A stretch of 64,000 bases of DNA, taken from contig BSBN01000293.1 of assembly GCA_027924645.1 (NCBI GenBank), forward strand, positions 7,526,501 to 7,590,500. The letters run 5' to 3'. The number at the start of each line of letters is the position of its first letter. Positions within the stretch are counted from its first letter, which is position 1. A program made the position numbers and the translations under genes. Below the pieces are notes generated by a model that saw only the letters and a program-made list of their open reading frames with translations, was not told the origin of the DNA and made no database searches. The stretch is from Cunninghamia lanceolata. Lineage: Eukaryota > Streptophyta > Pinopsida > Cupressales > Cupressaceae. This document shows, piece after piece, positions 35,357 to 49,348 of this stretch.

Positions 35357-35726
35357 TGTTAGTGTAGGTTTTTTATTCCTTATTATAAGGTTTTTCCTAC
35401 ACATCTTTTTAAGCTTGCTTTGGTAGTTTAATAATGTGAGCTATTTAATAGGCCTTTTATGTTAGTGGGTGTATGAGTGTGTGGTGTCAATCCATTCATG
35501 GAAGTTACTCCACCTCCCCCTATTTTTGGAGATGCTGGAGTTACATTTCCTATTGGTCAATATTGACACCTCACCCCACTCACCTTGCCTATAAATACTC
35601 AATCCTTTGCATGTATTTTTCATGGTTTATTAAATGCATTTCTCCAATATTTTGCATCAATATTCTCTTGGCTTTTTTCATAACTCTCCCGTAGATGAAT
35701 GCTTGCAGTTGATCCTGGCTCTAACA
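35357..35726 (+). repeat. 3' LTR of E
   Basis: 370 bp, TGTTAGTG to CTCTAACA, followed by AAGGT. Confidence 0.93.
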
Positions 35727-35731
35727 AAGGT

Positions 35732-38332
35732 AAGATTAACATAAATTCCTTACCTTTAAGGCATATCATGTGATCTACTTATAACCAATCACACATATTT
35801 TGAGAATTTCATATGATTTAGAGAATTGCATTCACATATTAACAAGGAAAAATACATCTCATCTCTTATTTCCACTAATTACCAACCATGCAAGTACAAT
35901 TCTCCATGGAGTCCTTCCTTGATCATACTATTAGAGGTTTGAAATGAACATGATAGAAAAAAACACTTAACACAAAACGGAGCCAATAAAAACAAACATT
36001 CAAAATAGCCACCATAGAAATTTTAAAAATGCAAACCCAAGTGGGGAAATAATCAAATTCAATCTTAAGTCACAAAATGCTTGCAATTTTCAACAATAAA
36101 TCAAGTAAAAAGAAAAGAGTTTTGGTTACCATTCCTATCATGAGAGAGTTCAAAGAAAACAAATTCACTGTTAACCCACCAACAACACATGAAGCAACTA
36201 TCAAAATTTCAAAACAACCAATATTACAAACAAATCCACATCATGGTGTGACTAATTTTAGCCACAAAAGGGAGTATCCGCTACACAACACCCTAGGACT
36301 CAAAGTCTAGAATGTGTTAGAGAATGTACACAAACACATGGACAACTAAGTTTTCTACATCTTCATATCTAAACAAATTTTATACAAAAATTTAAGGTAA
36401 CACAGGCACTACTTATATACAAAAATTTTCTATCATTAATGCAGTACAATTTCTATTTTATCAAGCTATGAACATAAGCAATTACTTCCTTATGCAAGAA
36501 GATATTTATAGAGGGAATTTATGATATCACACACAAGAATAATTCAAAACTCTAATTGACTTACAGTATCACATTCATGATCTCATGGGTCCAACACAAG
36601 CTTCAATTTGATCTCCTGGACACATTTCTTACATAGGCATACACAATGATAACTTTCATAAATCACAACAGAACTTCCACATGAGGTCATGGCCAACTAA
36701 GAAATAGATATCAGATTATCAAGCAACCACGCAAATATACCCTACACATGACAACACCACATAATCCACATGTCTTGTGATGCATGATGCCACCGAGTGA
36801 TTAAATCATTCCAATACTTACACATATAATGCAATTAACGTAAAGATGTATTGGTGCTTCCACACCCATAGCTAAACATAACCCCTATGTATGATACATG
36901 TGTAAGATGGATAGTGCCTTGCTCAGTGTACCTATTCATATGGTTATGATGACTATGCAAGATGGATAATGTCTTTCTCTGTGTGATGTGAAATGATGTG
37001 TATTCTATGTTGTAAATGCAACATGATGAGAATATGGTAGTTCATGCTTGGTTTATGTTTTGGGACAAGAATTGGTCCATGTGATTATGATTTGTATGCA
37101 AGAAGGTAAATGCCTTCCATTGTATATGTTACTTGTCATTGTGATGGTAATTGTCTTGTTTGATGGATAGGGTCTTCTAGATGTAGGTAGGGGAGTGGCT
37201 TTTAATGTGGGGCCAGTGCCCAAAGAGGCTGCCAGGATAACCCATTGGAAGTTTTTAATTCAGTGATAACTTAATAATAAATTTAGAGGGTTGGGTAGTT
37301 TCCACACTAAATAAGATAATTGGATGCCTCACCCATGCCCGTAGTGCTCGTTCAGGCTAAGGATGGGATGAGAAGGCCATGGTTGGCAAGATCAACTTCC
37401 TTGTCCTCACAAAAGGATTGTTGGTTCCGCATGTGTCACCCTATGGGGCCGATGCCTAGAGAGAGGCTGCCAAGATAACCATAGATGCGGGCTGGTTTCT
37501 AGAGATAGATATCTTGGATAACCCATGCTAAGACCATGTGATGACACTCATCCCTACTATAGCCTAGCACTCCCTAATGTGTGTTTTTCCCTTTCATTGT
37601 GTGATTTCCTCTAGAAGTGATTTTTGAGTTACTTGTGTTGTTCATATTGACCCGTGTTGTATTGGAACCATGTGTAGTCCTCGCACCTATTAGTCTACTG
37701 TCTTTCTTGATTGTTTTCTTAGGGGGACATTATTGTTATCTCCTAGCATAGGGGGTGGACCTTAGGGTTCCACATGGTTGGGTGGTTGTGCTTTTATCTC
37801 CATTGGTTTCCCTTGATGTTGTTCGTGAGTGAGAAGGATGTACCTTGTATGGAAGATCTCAGATCTTGCTCTAGCTTGAGGAGATACATACTTATGATCA
37901 TGTTCCAGTCTTGTATATTAGTTGAATCATGTATTGTTATCTTGATGTATGTACTCCAAAGTAATCTGGATAGTGATATTGTAAACAATGTAATATTGTA
38001 GTCTCTTGTAAAGGAACTTGTCTATGTACTTGTAATCCTATGTGAAGGACCCTGATGTTACTTATCTGATGATATAATATAGAATTGTATGTGTTTATTT
38101 ATCTGATGCAATTAGAGTTAGAATGAACTGTGTTTGTTAGTTAATTCATAATGTTGGTTAGATCTTGTTTTAGTTCCTTAGTAATGCAGCCGTGGAACCC
38201 TAGAGGATAAAGCTTTATTTAAATGTTATGAATAAATATGATTGTTGTTATTTCTTTCATTTAAAACAAATTATTTGACCTTTTTCTAATCTTAGTTGTG
38301 TTATCCTCTGGGTTCCTTGGTGGGGCGTTACA
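35732..38332. other. Gypsy-like debris H, right part
   Basis: Non-coding. It ends in GGGGCGTTACA (38,322-38,332), which resembles the TGTAACGCCCC-type terminus of plant Gypsy LTRs, directly next to the resumed G LTR at 38,333. No ORF, primer site or paired LTR was found, so orientation and class are uncertain. Confidence 0.4.
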
Positions 38333-40987
38333 GTATCCGCCACCAAGCTAGGGTTTGGGAGCTTGAAACCCTCAATTTTTACTGCTACCTCTACAATTTT
38401 TGAAGAATCTCTACTCAGAATGAAAGGTAAAACCTTCTATGACACATTTGATCCATTTCCTTTTGTCTCTGAGGAAAATTTTTGGCTTCAAAGCCGTGAT
38501 TGTAACATGTGTTTTGATACATTTTTCTATCTCTTTTTCTCTCTGTTTCCTCTTCTTGGTCTTGAGGTTGCTATGGGTGACATCTCTGAGTTCCTTCAAG
38601 GCAACAAGAATGGATAAAACTCACAGCATTGTGCATATATCTCGGCCCAAAAATAAAGATCTCTACTTGGAAATAATAAAGGTAGGCTAATTGATTTATC
38701 CAAATGATAACATCTAGTTAATACTTTGTGTATTTTCACCATTAGATGTCGCGGCTGTATACATATTTTTGAGTTTTCATTCACTTCATATGAGCAAGAA
38801 CTTCTATTTCTCCTCTATATCTATAAATTTGCATAAACTTCCAAGTGAGTTTGAACTCTCTATGAAGAAAAATTACTCTATCTCTGGTCATGACTTACCA
38901 TTTCTCTATTTCTGAGCATTCTTTATTACTGTGAGTTTGAAACTCAATATTCACCCTATGTATCTTCCATTTTACTTAAAACTCAAATGGTTTACTTGCT
39001 ACGAAGAAAATTTCTACTCTTCCATTACAGACCATGACTTCCATGGCACAAAAAATGGTCTTTTACTTATTCCTAGGTTCTTCTTCAACCACTTTTTGTA
39101 TATTGAAGGTAATGAAATCATACTTTCTTTACCTCTGAAATTGCAGGATACAAACCTTTCTCTGATATCATATAGGGCCATGGCTCTTGATATGACCAAG
39201 AATGCAATAGTTCATTTATTAATAATAATGGACATTTGGCTGCTCCAATAATAATGAACACGTGGTTTATTCAATGTAATGAGATACAATAGCATTCTCA
39301 TCATTTGTGATGTCTTGAAATATCCATACTGCTAACTCTACACTCATCTTCTTTGTTACTGACTCCTTATCATTTCTAAATGTTTAGATTTCTAATCTGC
39401 AAGAAATAATACTTGACAAAATCAACGTGAGAAAGAAATATGATTTATTTCCCTATTATCCCATTTGCATTGTGTGATGATATCATATATGATGTTTCCT
39501 TTTTTACTACTTGTACATAACAAATCCATATCATTTGTTTCTACACCTTCTAGCTGAACATGATCACTGAGAATTCATTGTTCTTTGCAATGACAAGGAG
39601 TATTTGATGTTTTAAGCCTTGTATATGCTCCATTTGATGACACGGCATACATTATTTGATCATTATGGTACTTTTATCCTGTATCTGATATATTTGGCAT
39701 GTTCTTATTGTACCTGTAACATGTGATATATAACTTGCAATCCATTTTCACTGTATCACATCAATTAGATCATCTATGCATGATACTGATAATTCATTCT
39801 TACAACTGACACTACACACATGACTGCAGCAATATATACCATGACATGATATTGTTCATTTTACAACTATGATTTGGCATACAATACTGTAGCTATACCT
39901 ACAACCTATGATGCTTTATGTTCTCCTATATTAATCATGGTTGTTCCATTGCATTTGGACAACAATTTTATACTTCATTCACAACAAATAGTGACAAATA
40001 CCTATTTATTATTGCTCCATGGTGATTCCTTGTATGTACAGTCATTGATGACTGCATTCACAAGGCTAGTTCAGTCATTGATGGCTTTACCTACATCATA
40101 TTTGACTCTTGGGCACTTGGTTAGTTTAATCATTATGTTCAACGTGCTTTCTTCATGGCTGCTCCATTATACAACTGTTCTAGTACAATTGAGACTACAC
40201 CTTGCACTTTGAATTTGATTCCATTATATGATATACTGGACTCAACCCTTGTGGGAGCCAATTTCCACCACATACTAAAATTGTCTTCATAACTCCTTCT
40301 ATACCTACATAGGAAACAAACATATTAGATTAAAAGAGTGAAGCTTAATGATGTTTCATTTTTAGTTTTCTCTTGTCTATGGATGATTTACTTTTTGATC
40401 TTTTACATCATAGAAAATATATTATGCTTCTGTTCTATCTGATGAAGTATATAGAAAAGATCATATCATGAGTTGTAACCCCTCTTTCTCCATCACTGCG
40501 GCTCCAGGTACATAGAAAGCTCAGAAATAAAGAATAGTTGTAAGAAGATCAAACTGACTCCAACAAGCATAGGCAATGATTGATATGCCTTGTTTTATAT
40601 CCTTCATTACTTCTTTACTTTACATCTCAAAAGAAGATTGTGTTTGATGTACTATTTCAACTATTCCCATGGCTTGTGTGGGACATTTAATCTGCCATGT
40701 TTTCAATCAATTCAATGTTTATTCCATTTGTATATATCTCATTTGTAAATTGAATTATCATTATATTGAAATGAAATGACTTATATCACTGATGAATATT
40801 TGGCAATGCATTAAATGATGAACTAGTTCTCTCTCTCTTCTATTAAACAAGTGAACCCTTCAAGCACTTTCAAGCACTTCAACTATGCAAAACAAGATAA
40901 TAGGCAAATGTTAAAACTTTCTCATCTGAAATGAACGGAATGCACTCTAGCTCTACCAATTTGAGCTATAGAGAAAAATTGGTAACA
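38333..40987 (-). repeat. G 3' LTR, proximal part
   Basis: 2,655 bp matching 45296-47916. It contains a frame at 38,363-38,617 (FEESLLRMKGKTFYDTFDPF) that is also open in the other LTR; I do not regard it as a gene. Confidence 0.88.
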
Positions 40988-41421
40988 TTTCTGGTGACTT
41001 CTGCTACATGCTTACTTGCTAAGCATCAAGACCAGTTGCCTCAACTATCCATTGGGCATGGAGTCATACTCTGCCCTTCTCCAACTTAGAAAACTGAAAC
41101 TCAACACTTCAAACTACTCCAAATAGTAGAAGAAAACTAAACTAAACCAAACCGAAAGCAAACTAAAAGGCCATGGTGGCTAGAAAACACATGCAGTAGC
41201 ACTTAGGGAAACAAAAATTACTTAAAGGAAATGTGCACGAAACACTTATTTACTAAAAATACTAACTTTAACCTACTTTAACCAGCCAAAAAAGGTTGGG
41301 TGAAGTAACTGCCCCTCCTTTGTAATCTGCAATACTCCATAAGCTTGTTATCCAACCAAAAGAGGTGTAGAACAATCAAATCTTTAGCAAACTACTGCAA
41401 CACCTTTCCATGAAGGAAAAT

Positions 41422-43540
41422 TCAACCAAATACCCACCTAACTTTTTTGGCAAACTGATCAACTTGATACCCTCCTTGATGATCCAGATTAGTGTCACTA
41501 TGAGGCTGCTCCTTTTTGTTGACCTCCAACCTAGCCAGATACCTAATAGGACACCATCTCAAAATTGTTTGACTAGAGAGAAAGAAATTTAAATGAGTAG
41601 AAATGACAAAATCACCTTCACTTTGCATGATAGTTTGCCATGTTACTTCCTCTTCCATAGTCAATGGGTCATCCTCCTCTATCAAGGTTGCTAATAGTTC
41701 ATGAAAGCTATCAAGAGTTGGACTAGGCTCAAAATACTCATTTTTCCTCAAGGAGGTACACTCTGAAATAGGAGTCTCTTCTTCAATGAATGAAGGCAAG
41801 TGTTTAAATAATGAGCTAACCTCCTTCAACAAGCCATCAATTGGTACATCAGCCTCAAGTTCCTCTGTGGAACAGAAAGGTAGCTTCTCCGACCAGTCAA
41901 GATTCTATTGGAAGTTAGGTTGCTCCATAACCAGTGACTCATTTGGGAATACAACTGCTTTCACCTCTTGCTCTTGCTTCTCAAGATAACCCTACTCCAT
42001 ATATGCTGGCATAACCTCTAAATGTGAGCAGAAAAGTTTAGTTTCAGCTTGAAATAGCTCCTCCTCAAGATCTTGATCATTCAAATCTGGGCTTCTTGCA
42101 CATATCTCCTCTTGGATCAACACATTATCACATTGTTGAGGATCATCCTATTGTTCTGAAACTGTTGTCCTTGGTATGAGCATGCTTTCCTCATCTAGTT
42201 CAACAAAGCTAGGTAACTGATCAAACAACGAGACCAATTCTTTCTCTTGATGCAGTTCTTTCTCCAATGAGACTTGGGCATCCAGTCTTTGCAATTGAAG
42301 ACTTTCACCTTCTAATCTCTGTATCCTACTTTGATTCATCTTATAAGTCATTATAAAAATTGTCAAGGGAATAAAAAAGCAAAGGATTCAGGGTCAAGTT
42401 TGAATAAACTTCCTCTACACATGTAGCACAAACAACAACAACCCCTTGCTCCACATCTGATCTTTCTAATTTGGTGGCACAAAAGGGACTGCAAGAACCT
42501 TCGGCTGCTAGATTGAAACTTGGAATTTTGACTTGTTCAATTTTCACTACTTTTTCCTCTCCCTGATTTTGGATTGGTTTGGGAGGGGTAGGCTTAATAG
42601 GATTTGGCATTTTATAACTGGGATACCTAGTCCAAGAAGGATGCCATGGTTGTTCAAAAGTTTGATGATTTGGTGCATGCTCTTGATACGACTAAAACTA
42701 TTGGTTAATGGACTGGTCTTGAATGCTAACGGGCTCTTGAGTAAAATTAGAACTTCTGAAACTTGGGATTTTGATTTCCTGGGGAGTCTATTTGCATTCA
42801 AAACCAATCTCTTGGAGGGAAAATGATTCTCCAGGTGGCTGGTTTTGAATCATAACAAGTTCAAACTGCACCAACCTAGGTTCTTACAAGGGTAAAGGAT
42901 TTTTGGAATTGGGAATCTTGACCTTGGCAAGGATAAGAAGTTCATTTTTCTTGAAACTTGGAAGATTATACTTACAAACCTCTTCCTGAATAGACTGATT
43001 TGGAATGACATGATTTGCTTGAACTTGATGCCTATGTGTTTGAGTGAGTAAAAGCTCCATCTACTCTTCTTTCGCTGCTATCTCCTACTCAAACTATGTC
43101 CTTTGTGCCTCCAACTCCTGCTCATGAAGATAGGCTTGAAAAGCCAGTTCCTCCTACTACATGTTATAATCATGCTGCTTTTTGATCTCCTCTAATTATT
43201 TCATGAAGTCAAGCAGTGTATCCTTTATGCTTACAATCTCTGCCTTATCACTATCTGTGAGCTAGTTTTGAGCGCATGAAGGATGAGATGGATATTGGGT
43301 AGGAATGGGTATGTGGTAAGCATCTTGCGTATTTGGACTAAAACCAACATTATGACTACTTATGTATGGTTGTTGAGGAGGCTGAGCAGGGGTGGGTGGG
43401 TGGCAATTATGTTGAGCATGTTGATTTTGAAAAGCCATGGAATTAGAAATAGTAACATAATTGGTCTCATATGGAGAGAGATAGGTGGCATTTTCATAGT
43501 ATAGTGGTGGATATTGATACTAACTATGAAAATTAGACAT
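41422..43540 (-). pseudogene. Orphan ORF of G (decayed, about 700 codons)
   Basis: The minus-strand frame begins at ATG 43,540 (MSNFHS, then a stop) about 230 bases after the primer-like site. The first part is Gln/Pro/His-rich, for example HPPTPAQPPQQPYISSH and IPIPTQYPSHPSCAQ. The middle is Glu-rich. From 42,366 to 41,422 a single frame with three stops contains a duplicated motif, VSLFDQLPSFVELDEE and VSSLFKHLPSFIEEE, about 115 codons apart. No zinc knuckle, protease, integrase or reverse transcriptase. Its position suggests a Gag-like or accessory protein, but the family is not recognised. Confidence 0.55.
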
Positions 43541-43743
43541 TTCTACTCATATGAATAGCTAGAAATAAGAATAAAACTTAGTTGTTTGAAACATACCAGC
43601 ACTTGATCTATAAAAACCAGTGGATCTTGATTCAAAGTCACCAAATGTGTTTGATTTTCTGGCTTCAAAAGCTTAGATCAATGACACACACACACACCAA
43701 ATATCAATGATAATTAATCAAAATTTGGATTGAAAGAGCCCAA

Positions 43744-43769
43744 ATTGTCCCACCAGGCATGCCAAAAAC
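43744..43769 (-). other. Primer-site-like sequence of G
   Basis: On the minus strand TTTTTGGCATGCCTGGTGGG follows the LTR end. It has the look of plant Gypsy leader sequences; the matching tRNA is not identified. Confidence 0.45.
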
Positions 43770-46700
43770 TATTAGCAATCAAATATACACCCTATGGTAA
43801 GCTATCAACTTAGCTATCTGTTGACACATGGGAACACTCCTAGGCCTATGGGTTGCCTAAAACTTAGAGTGAACCTCCAGAGTGAGCTGGTTCTCTTAAT
43901 ATTTTTTCCTAATCTAAATGTTTTGCTGAGGAAAAAGGTGAGAAAATGAACTGAAATGGAACTTAAATTCTAATAGATAATACATCTAAACTTAATCTAT
44001 CTAAATACTTTCATCCACAAACAACCCTTCAAACATAATCTTTCACAACCTCATCTAGAATATACGATTCAAAAATAATTTATATGAAGGTTCAATCTGA
44101 ACACAACATATAACCAGGATCATATGAAATATCTGGACATAGTTTTATATTAATAAGACATAACAAAGGACATAGTAGTATGCTCATAATGAAACATCAC
44201 ATCAAAGTTGTAGACATGAAGCAGAAAGATGAAATACGAAAGATCTACTATATTGAACTAGAAGGAGTACAAGAAAATCTAAAACTGAGTCAAAGTCTGT
44301 TTACAAACTCTCTGCCTGTGCTCAAGAGAGAAGAAACAATGATATCGACTCCTGAGAAAAACTAAAATTTCTCCTATAGATGCCTACTAGATCTCCAAGA
44401 AAAAAGATAAGTAAAGCTCCTAAAAATAGCCATGCAAATCCATTTTCAATCTCCTCTGAAAAGTTATCAAAAAGCCCTCTGAAATGCTTCCAAACTGAAA
44501 ATAGAAGATGCCAAAAACTCCTCCAAGGTGGCCCCACCAAAAATATGCTTTATCTGCCTAATAAAAACTCCATTTTGTCCATATCTTCTCAAAAGAATGC
44601 AAACTTTAAAAGAAAGATTTCATTTGCTTTACTTTGTTTTAACTGCATAAATAATGAATATTTTAAAGCAATTTATAGGATATTGCTTAAAGTATCATTT
44701 TACAATGATTTGTAGCTTTATTCTATCGATATGATCCTGATTTGATTCCCTTTATAGAAATATAATACAATGCCATATTTGGCATTTTCCCAAGCATATT
44801 ACATTCAGTAACATTATGATTTTCTATAAAATTCATTAAAATATGGAGACAAAATATATGGTTATGCAGAAAAAGAAACTATAAGGCTCCATCTTCTATC
44901 TGGCTCTCAAAATATTCCTAAGAGCATATGAGGCATGACTCATCCTTCAAATGGTTTGCAAATTGCATAAGGCACATGACCTATCTCCAAATGGACGTAA
45001 ATGGATTTTCTAGAACTTAATATGCAATGTGATCAAACAACCCTAAGGCATAAAGCCTATGCAATAAATATTCAAAGGGACCTAATGCATGTGATAATAT
45101 TCAAAGATAAAGTGGGAAACATATGCCCCATGGTATAAATTAATGCATATGGAAATGAAAACAATGAGATAAAAATACCACATTCAATCATAGGGCAAGA
45201 GAAAACCTAAAAAAAAAACAAGCCCTAGCTTGACTTTCTCGGGCTCATTTTCACTTGTAACTTTGGGATTTTTGGGGCTCTTCTTGTAGCCACCACCAAG
45301 CTAGGGTTTGGGAGCTTGAAACCCTCGATTTCCTCAACTATCTCTACAATTTTTGAAGAATCTCTACTGAGAACAAAAGGTAAAACCTTCTACGACACAT
45401 TTGATCCATTTCGTTTTGTCGCTGAGCCAAACTTTTGGCTTCAAAGCCGCGACTGTAACACATGTTTTGATACATTTTTCTATCTCTTTTTCTCTCTATT
45501 TCCTCTTCTCAGTCCTAAGGCTACTATGGTTGACATCTCTAAGTTCCTCTAAAGGCAACAAGAATGTTTAAAACTCACAGCATTGTGCAAATATCTCGAC
45601 CCAGAAATAAAGATCTCTGCTCAGAAATAATAAAGGTAGGCTAATCGATTTATCCAAATGATAACATCTAGTTAATACTCAGTGTATTTTCACCATTAGA
45701 TTCTGTGACTGTATACATATTTCTGAGTCTTCATCCCCTTCATATGAGCAGGAACTTCTATTTCTCGACCGTATCTGTAATTTTCCTTAAACTTCCAAGT
45801 GGGTTTGAACTCGCTATGAAGAAAACTTACTCAATCTCTAGCCATTACTTACCAATTCTCTATTTCTGAGCAATCTTTATTACTGTGAGTTTGAAACTCA
45901 ATATTCGCCTTCTGTATCTACCATTTTTCTTAAAACTCAAATGGTTTACTTGCTACGAAGAAATGGTCTACTCTTCCATTACAAACCATGACTTCCATGG
46001 CACAAAAAAAGGTCTTTTATTTATTCCCTAGTTCTTCTTCAACCACTTTCTATATATTGAAGGTAATCAAATCACACTTTCTTTCCCTCTGAAACTGCAG
46101 CATACAAAACTTTCTCTGGTATCATATAGGGCCATGGCTCTTGATATGAACAAAAATGCAATAGTTCATTTATCAATAATAATGAACATGTGGTTTATTC
46201 AATGCAATGAGATACAATAGCATTCTCATCATTCATGCTATCTTTAAATATCAATACTGCTAACTTTGCACTCATCTCCTCTATTACTGATTCCTTATCA
46301 TTTCTAATTGTTTATATTTCTAATCTGCAAGAAACAATACTTGATGAAATTAATGTGAGAAAGAAATATGATTTATTTCCCTGTTATCCCATTTGCACTG
46401 CATGATGATATCATAAATGATGTTCCCTTTTGTACTACCTGTAGATAACAAAATCCATATCATTTGTTTCTGCACCTTCTAGTTGAACATGATCACTGAG
46501 AATTCATTCCTCTTTTCAATGACAAGGTGTATCTTGATGTTTGAAGCCTTGTATATGCTCCATTTGATGACACTGCATACATTATTTGATCATTATGGCA
46601 CTTTTATCTTGTATCTAATATATTTGGCATGTTCTTATTCCACCTATAACATGTGATATATAACTTGTAGTCCATTTTCACTATGTCACATCGATTAGAT

Positions 46701-47916
46701 CATCTATGCATGATACTGATCGTTCATTATTACAACTGATGCTACACACATGATTGCATCAATATATACCATGACATGATATTGTTCATTTTACAACTAT
46801 GATTTGGCATACAATACTATAGCTGTACCTACAACCTATGATGCTTTTTATTGTCTTGTATTGATCATAGCTATTCCATTGTATTTGAACAACAATTTTG
46901 TACTTCCTTCACAACAAACAGTGACAAATACCTATTTATTATTGCTCCATGGTGATTCCTTGTATGTACAACCATTGATGATTGCATTCACGAGGCTAGT
47001 TCGGTCATTGATGGCTTTACCTACATCATATTTGAGTCTTGGGCACTTGGTTGGTTTAATCTTTATGTTCAACGTGCTTTCTTCATGGCTTCTCCATTAT
47101 ACAACTGTTCTAGTATAATTGAGACTACACCTTGCACTTTGAATTTGATTCCATTATACAGCATGCTGGGCTCAACCCTTATGGGAGCCCACTTTACACC
47201 ACATGCCGAAATTGTCTTCATAACTTCTTCTATCCCTACATAGGAAACAAACATATTAGATTAAAACAGTGAAGCTTAATGATGTTTCATTTTCAGTTTT
47301 CTCTTGTCTATGGATGATTTACTTTTTGATCTTTTACATCATAGACAATATATTATGCTTATGTTCTGTCTGATGAAGTATATAGAAAAGATCATATCAT
47401 GAGCTCTAACCCCTATTTCTCCATCACTGCAGCTCCAAGTACATACGAAGCTCAGAAACAAAGAATAGCTACAAGAAGATCAAACTAACTCCAACAAGCA
47501 CAAGCAATGATTGATATGCCCTATTTTATATGCTTCATTACTTCTTTACTTTACAGCTCAATAGTAGATTGTGTTTGATGTACTATTTTAGCTATTCCCA
47601 TGGTTTTTGTGGGACATTTGATCTATCATGTTTTCATTCAATGCAATGTTTATTCCATTTGTATATATCTCATTTGTGAATTGAATGATCATTGTATTGA
47701 AATGAAATAACTTATATCACTGATGAATATTATGCAATGCATTAAATGATGAACTGGTTGTCTCTCTTCTGTTAAACAACTAAATCCTTCAAGAACTTTC
47801 AAGCACTTCAACTATGCAAAATAAGATAACAGGTAATTGTTAAAACTTTCTCATCTAAAATAAACTGAATGCACTCCAACTCTACCAATTTGAGCTATAA
47901 AGAAAAATTGGTAATA
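43770..47916 (-). repeat. G 5' LTR (complete)
   Basis: 4,147 bp. It is homologous to 28561-29428 (left 0.87 kb) and 38333-40987 (right 2.6 kb). The middle portion, 44,640-45,295, has no counterpart in the other LTR. The right end GGTAATA is followed by the TSD GTTAG. Confidence 0.88.
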
Positions 47917-47921
47917 GTTAG

Positions 47922-48230
47922 TGTATACCTTTAATCTATAGGCATACACACTTTTATTTAAGCTTGCTTAGGTGTATGACACATGTTCATTTGAACCTGT
48001 AAAAGTAGTTGGAGTTGTTGTTAGAGGTGTCGACTTGCATCGACACCTCACACTATGTTTGTGGTAGGTTACTCGCCACAGCTCCATGTAGAGGAGTCCT
48101 ATCCTCTTTTCATGGAGATTCAGGTACCTCACAACTCTATTTAAACTTGCCTTATTTGTTAATACAAATTGGTGAATTTCATTGCAATTCATGTGTTTGT
48201 TAGTCTATTCCATGATCTTGGTTTTCTATA
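47922..48230 (+). repeat. 5' LTR of A', right portion
   Basis: Bases 7-315 of the LTR; bases 1-6 lie at 28555-28560. The primer site TGGTATCAAAGC follows at 48231-48242. Confidence 0.9.
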
Positions 48231-49348
48231 TGGTATCAAAGCTTCCTGGATTAGTTTCAAACCATCATTTGCTTGTTGTGTAGCTTGCCCCCATTCACAC
48301 CATGCTTCATACTATGAGGCATTGTTTTATGTTTGGTCTGATTGTTTTTTATTAACTATGTGAGTTTTTTGTTGGGCTTTGAAAAGGATAGAAGACACAT
48401 GTTGAAAAGGCCCAACACTTGTATTGGAACCAGGGTCTACACAAAGGCTGACCCATGGCCCCATATGAATGCCACCTTGACCTTGGTAAAGGTTGACCAT
48501 TGGCTCGACCAGATGCCCCCAATCGGCCAATGGACTCTCAAGCCCTTGAGGTGCTTTGCAAGGTGACCTGAACACCCTCACAAAGGCCTGCTTCAATGCC
48601 CCTATGATGCCCATATATAGGCAAATTCTTGGCAGATGACCTTCCCTCAGATGCCATCAAATTTGGCCCTGTTTGCTACAACAAGGAAGCATGATGGCTG
48701 TTAATGTTATTGGCGTAGTTTGAGGCACTATTCATCTAGAAAAGAGGTGAAATTGTTGAGGTAAGAAACTAGGGGGTGATGTTAGCAAAGGGGAGGGGAG
48801 ACCATTTGAAAAGTTTAGCCCCTGGTCATGCATAGCCCAAGGGGGCTTAAATTTCCTCAAAAAAAATTTCTCTCTCAAAATTTTTGCATGCAAAATTTAT
48901 TTTCTAAAAATCTGAAAATGTTTTGCTCAAGAAGGTTTTATTTGTAATTGCAAAAATCTTGCAACTCCAAATAACTTTTGCAAATTAACTCAAAATTGAG
49001 TGTTTCTTTTACGAAAGTGAATATTTTTCATCATAGATCTAACTAGCATAAAATTGCACTGAAATTATAAAGTGCATGTTTATGTTCTTTTTGGGTGACC
49101 TAAAGCACGCCTTCTATAAAGTGTCAAATTTGTGGGGAAAATACATAATCAAGGGGGATAGTCTTGTGTGTTCATTTTTCACAAGGCAATAACTTTATAA
49201 AGTATCACTTTAAGTGGGGAAATAAGCAACATCACACACTAAACTTATAAATTGTGACTTTACATAAAGTTCAATTAGGGATCTAACTAATCTGGGTTGC
49301 CTAATGTGTTGATTTCTATTGGTCTATTTGAAGTAACTTGTTCTAATC

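Larger units (their letters stand above)
32096..35726 (+). mobile_element. Copia-type gag-protease element E
   Basis: LTRs of 371 bp (32096-32466) and 370 bp (35357-35726) run TGTTAGT to CTCTAACA and are nearly identical, making this one of the younger elements. The TSD AAGAT/AAGGT (32091-32095, 35727-35731) has one mismatch. The primer site TGGTATCAGAGC at 32467-32478 is exact, and the polypurine tract AAGGGGGG is at 35349-35356. The interior codes Gag, zinc knuckle and protease only. No integrase or reverse transcriptase and no room for them, so it is a TR-GAG-like non-autonomous element. Confidence 0.93.
28561..47916 (-). mobile_element. Large non-autonomous LTR element G, inserted in the A' 5' LTR
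   Basis: A minus-strand element with TSD GTTAG at 28556-28560 and 47917-47921. The 5' LTR (minus orientation) is 43770-47916, about 4.15 kb. The 3' LTR survives as two parts, 28561-29428 and 38333-40987. About 650 bases between them are missing and later insertions fill the gap. LTR ends are TGTTACC and GATAACA-like in minus orientation. The interior (40988-43769, 2.8 kb) has a primer-site-like TTTTTGGCATGCCTGGTGGG next to the 5' LTR and one long decayed ORF, but no pol. Confidence 0.85.

Noticed and set aside
38322..38332. Complete Gypsy element between 31,889 and 38,332
   Set aside because: Only terminus-like strings GGGGCGTTACA and GGGGGGAGGATGTAGTGCCCC were found; no paired LTRs, TSD, primer site or pol, and the two termini imply uncertain orientation.
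39874..40212. Plus-strand frame open in both G LTRs (also 46,804-47,118)
   Set aside because: It lies inside non-coding LTR sequence, antisense to the element, with no motif; shared only because the LTRs are homologous.
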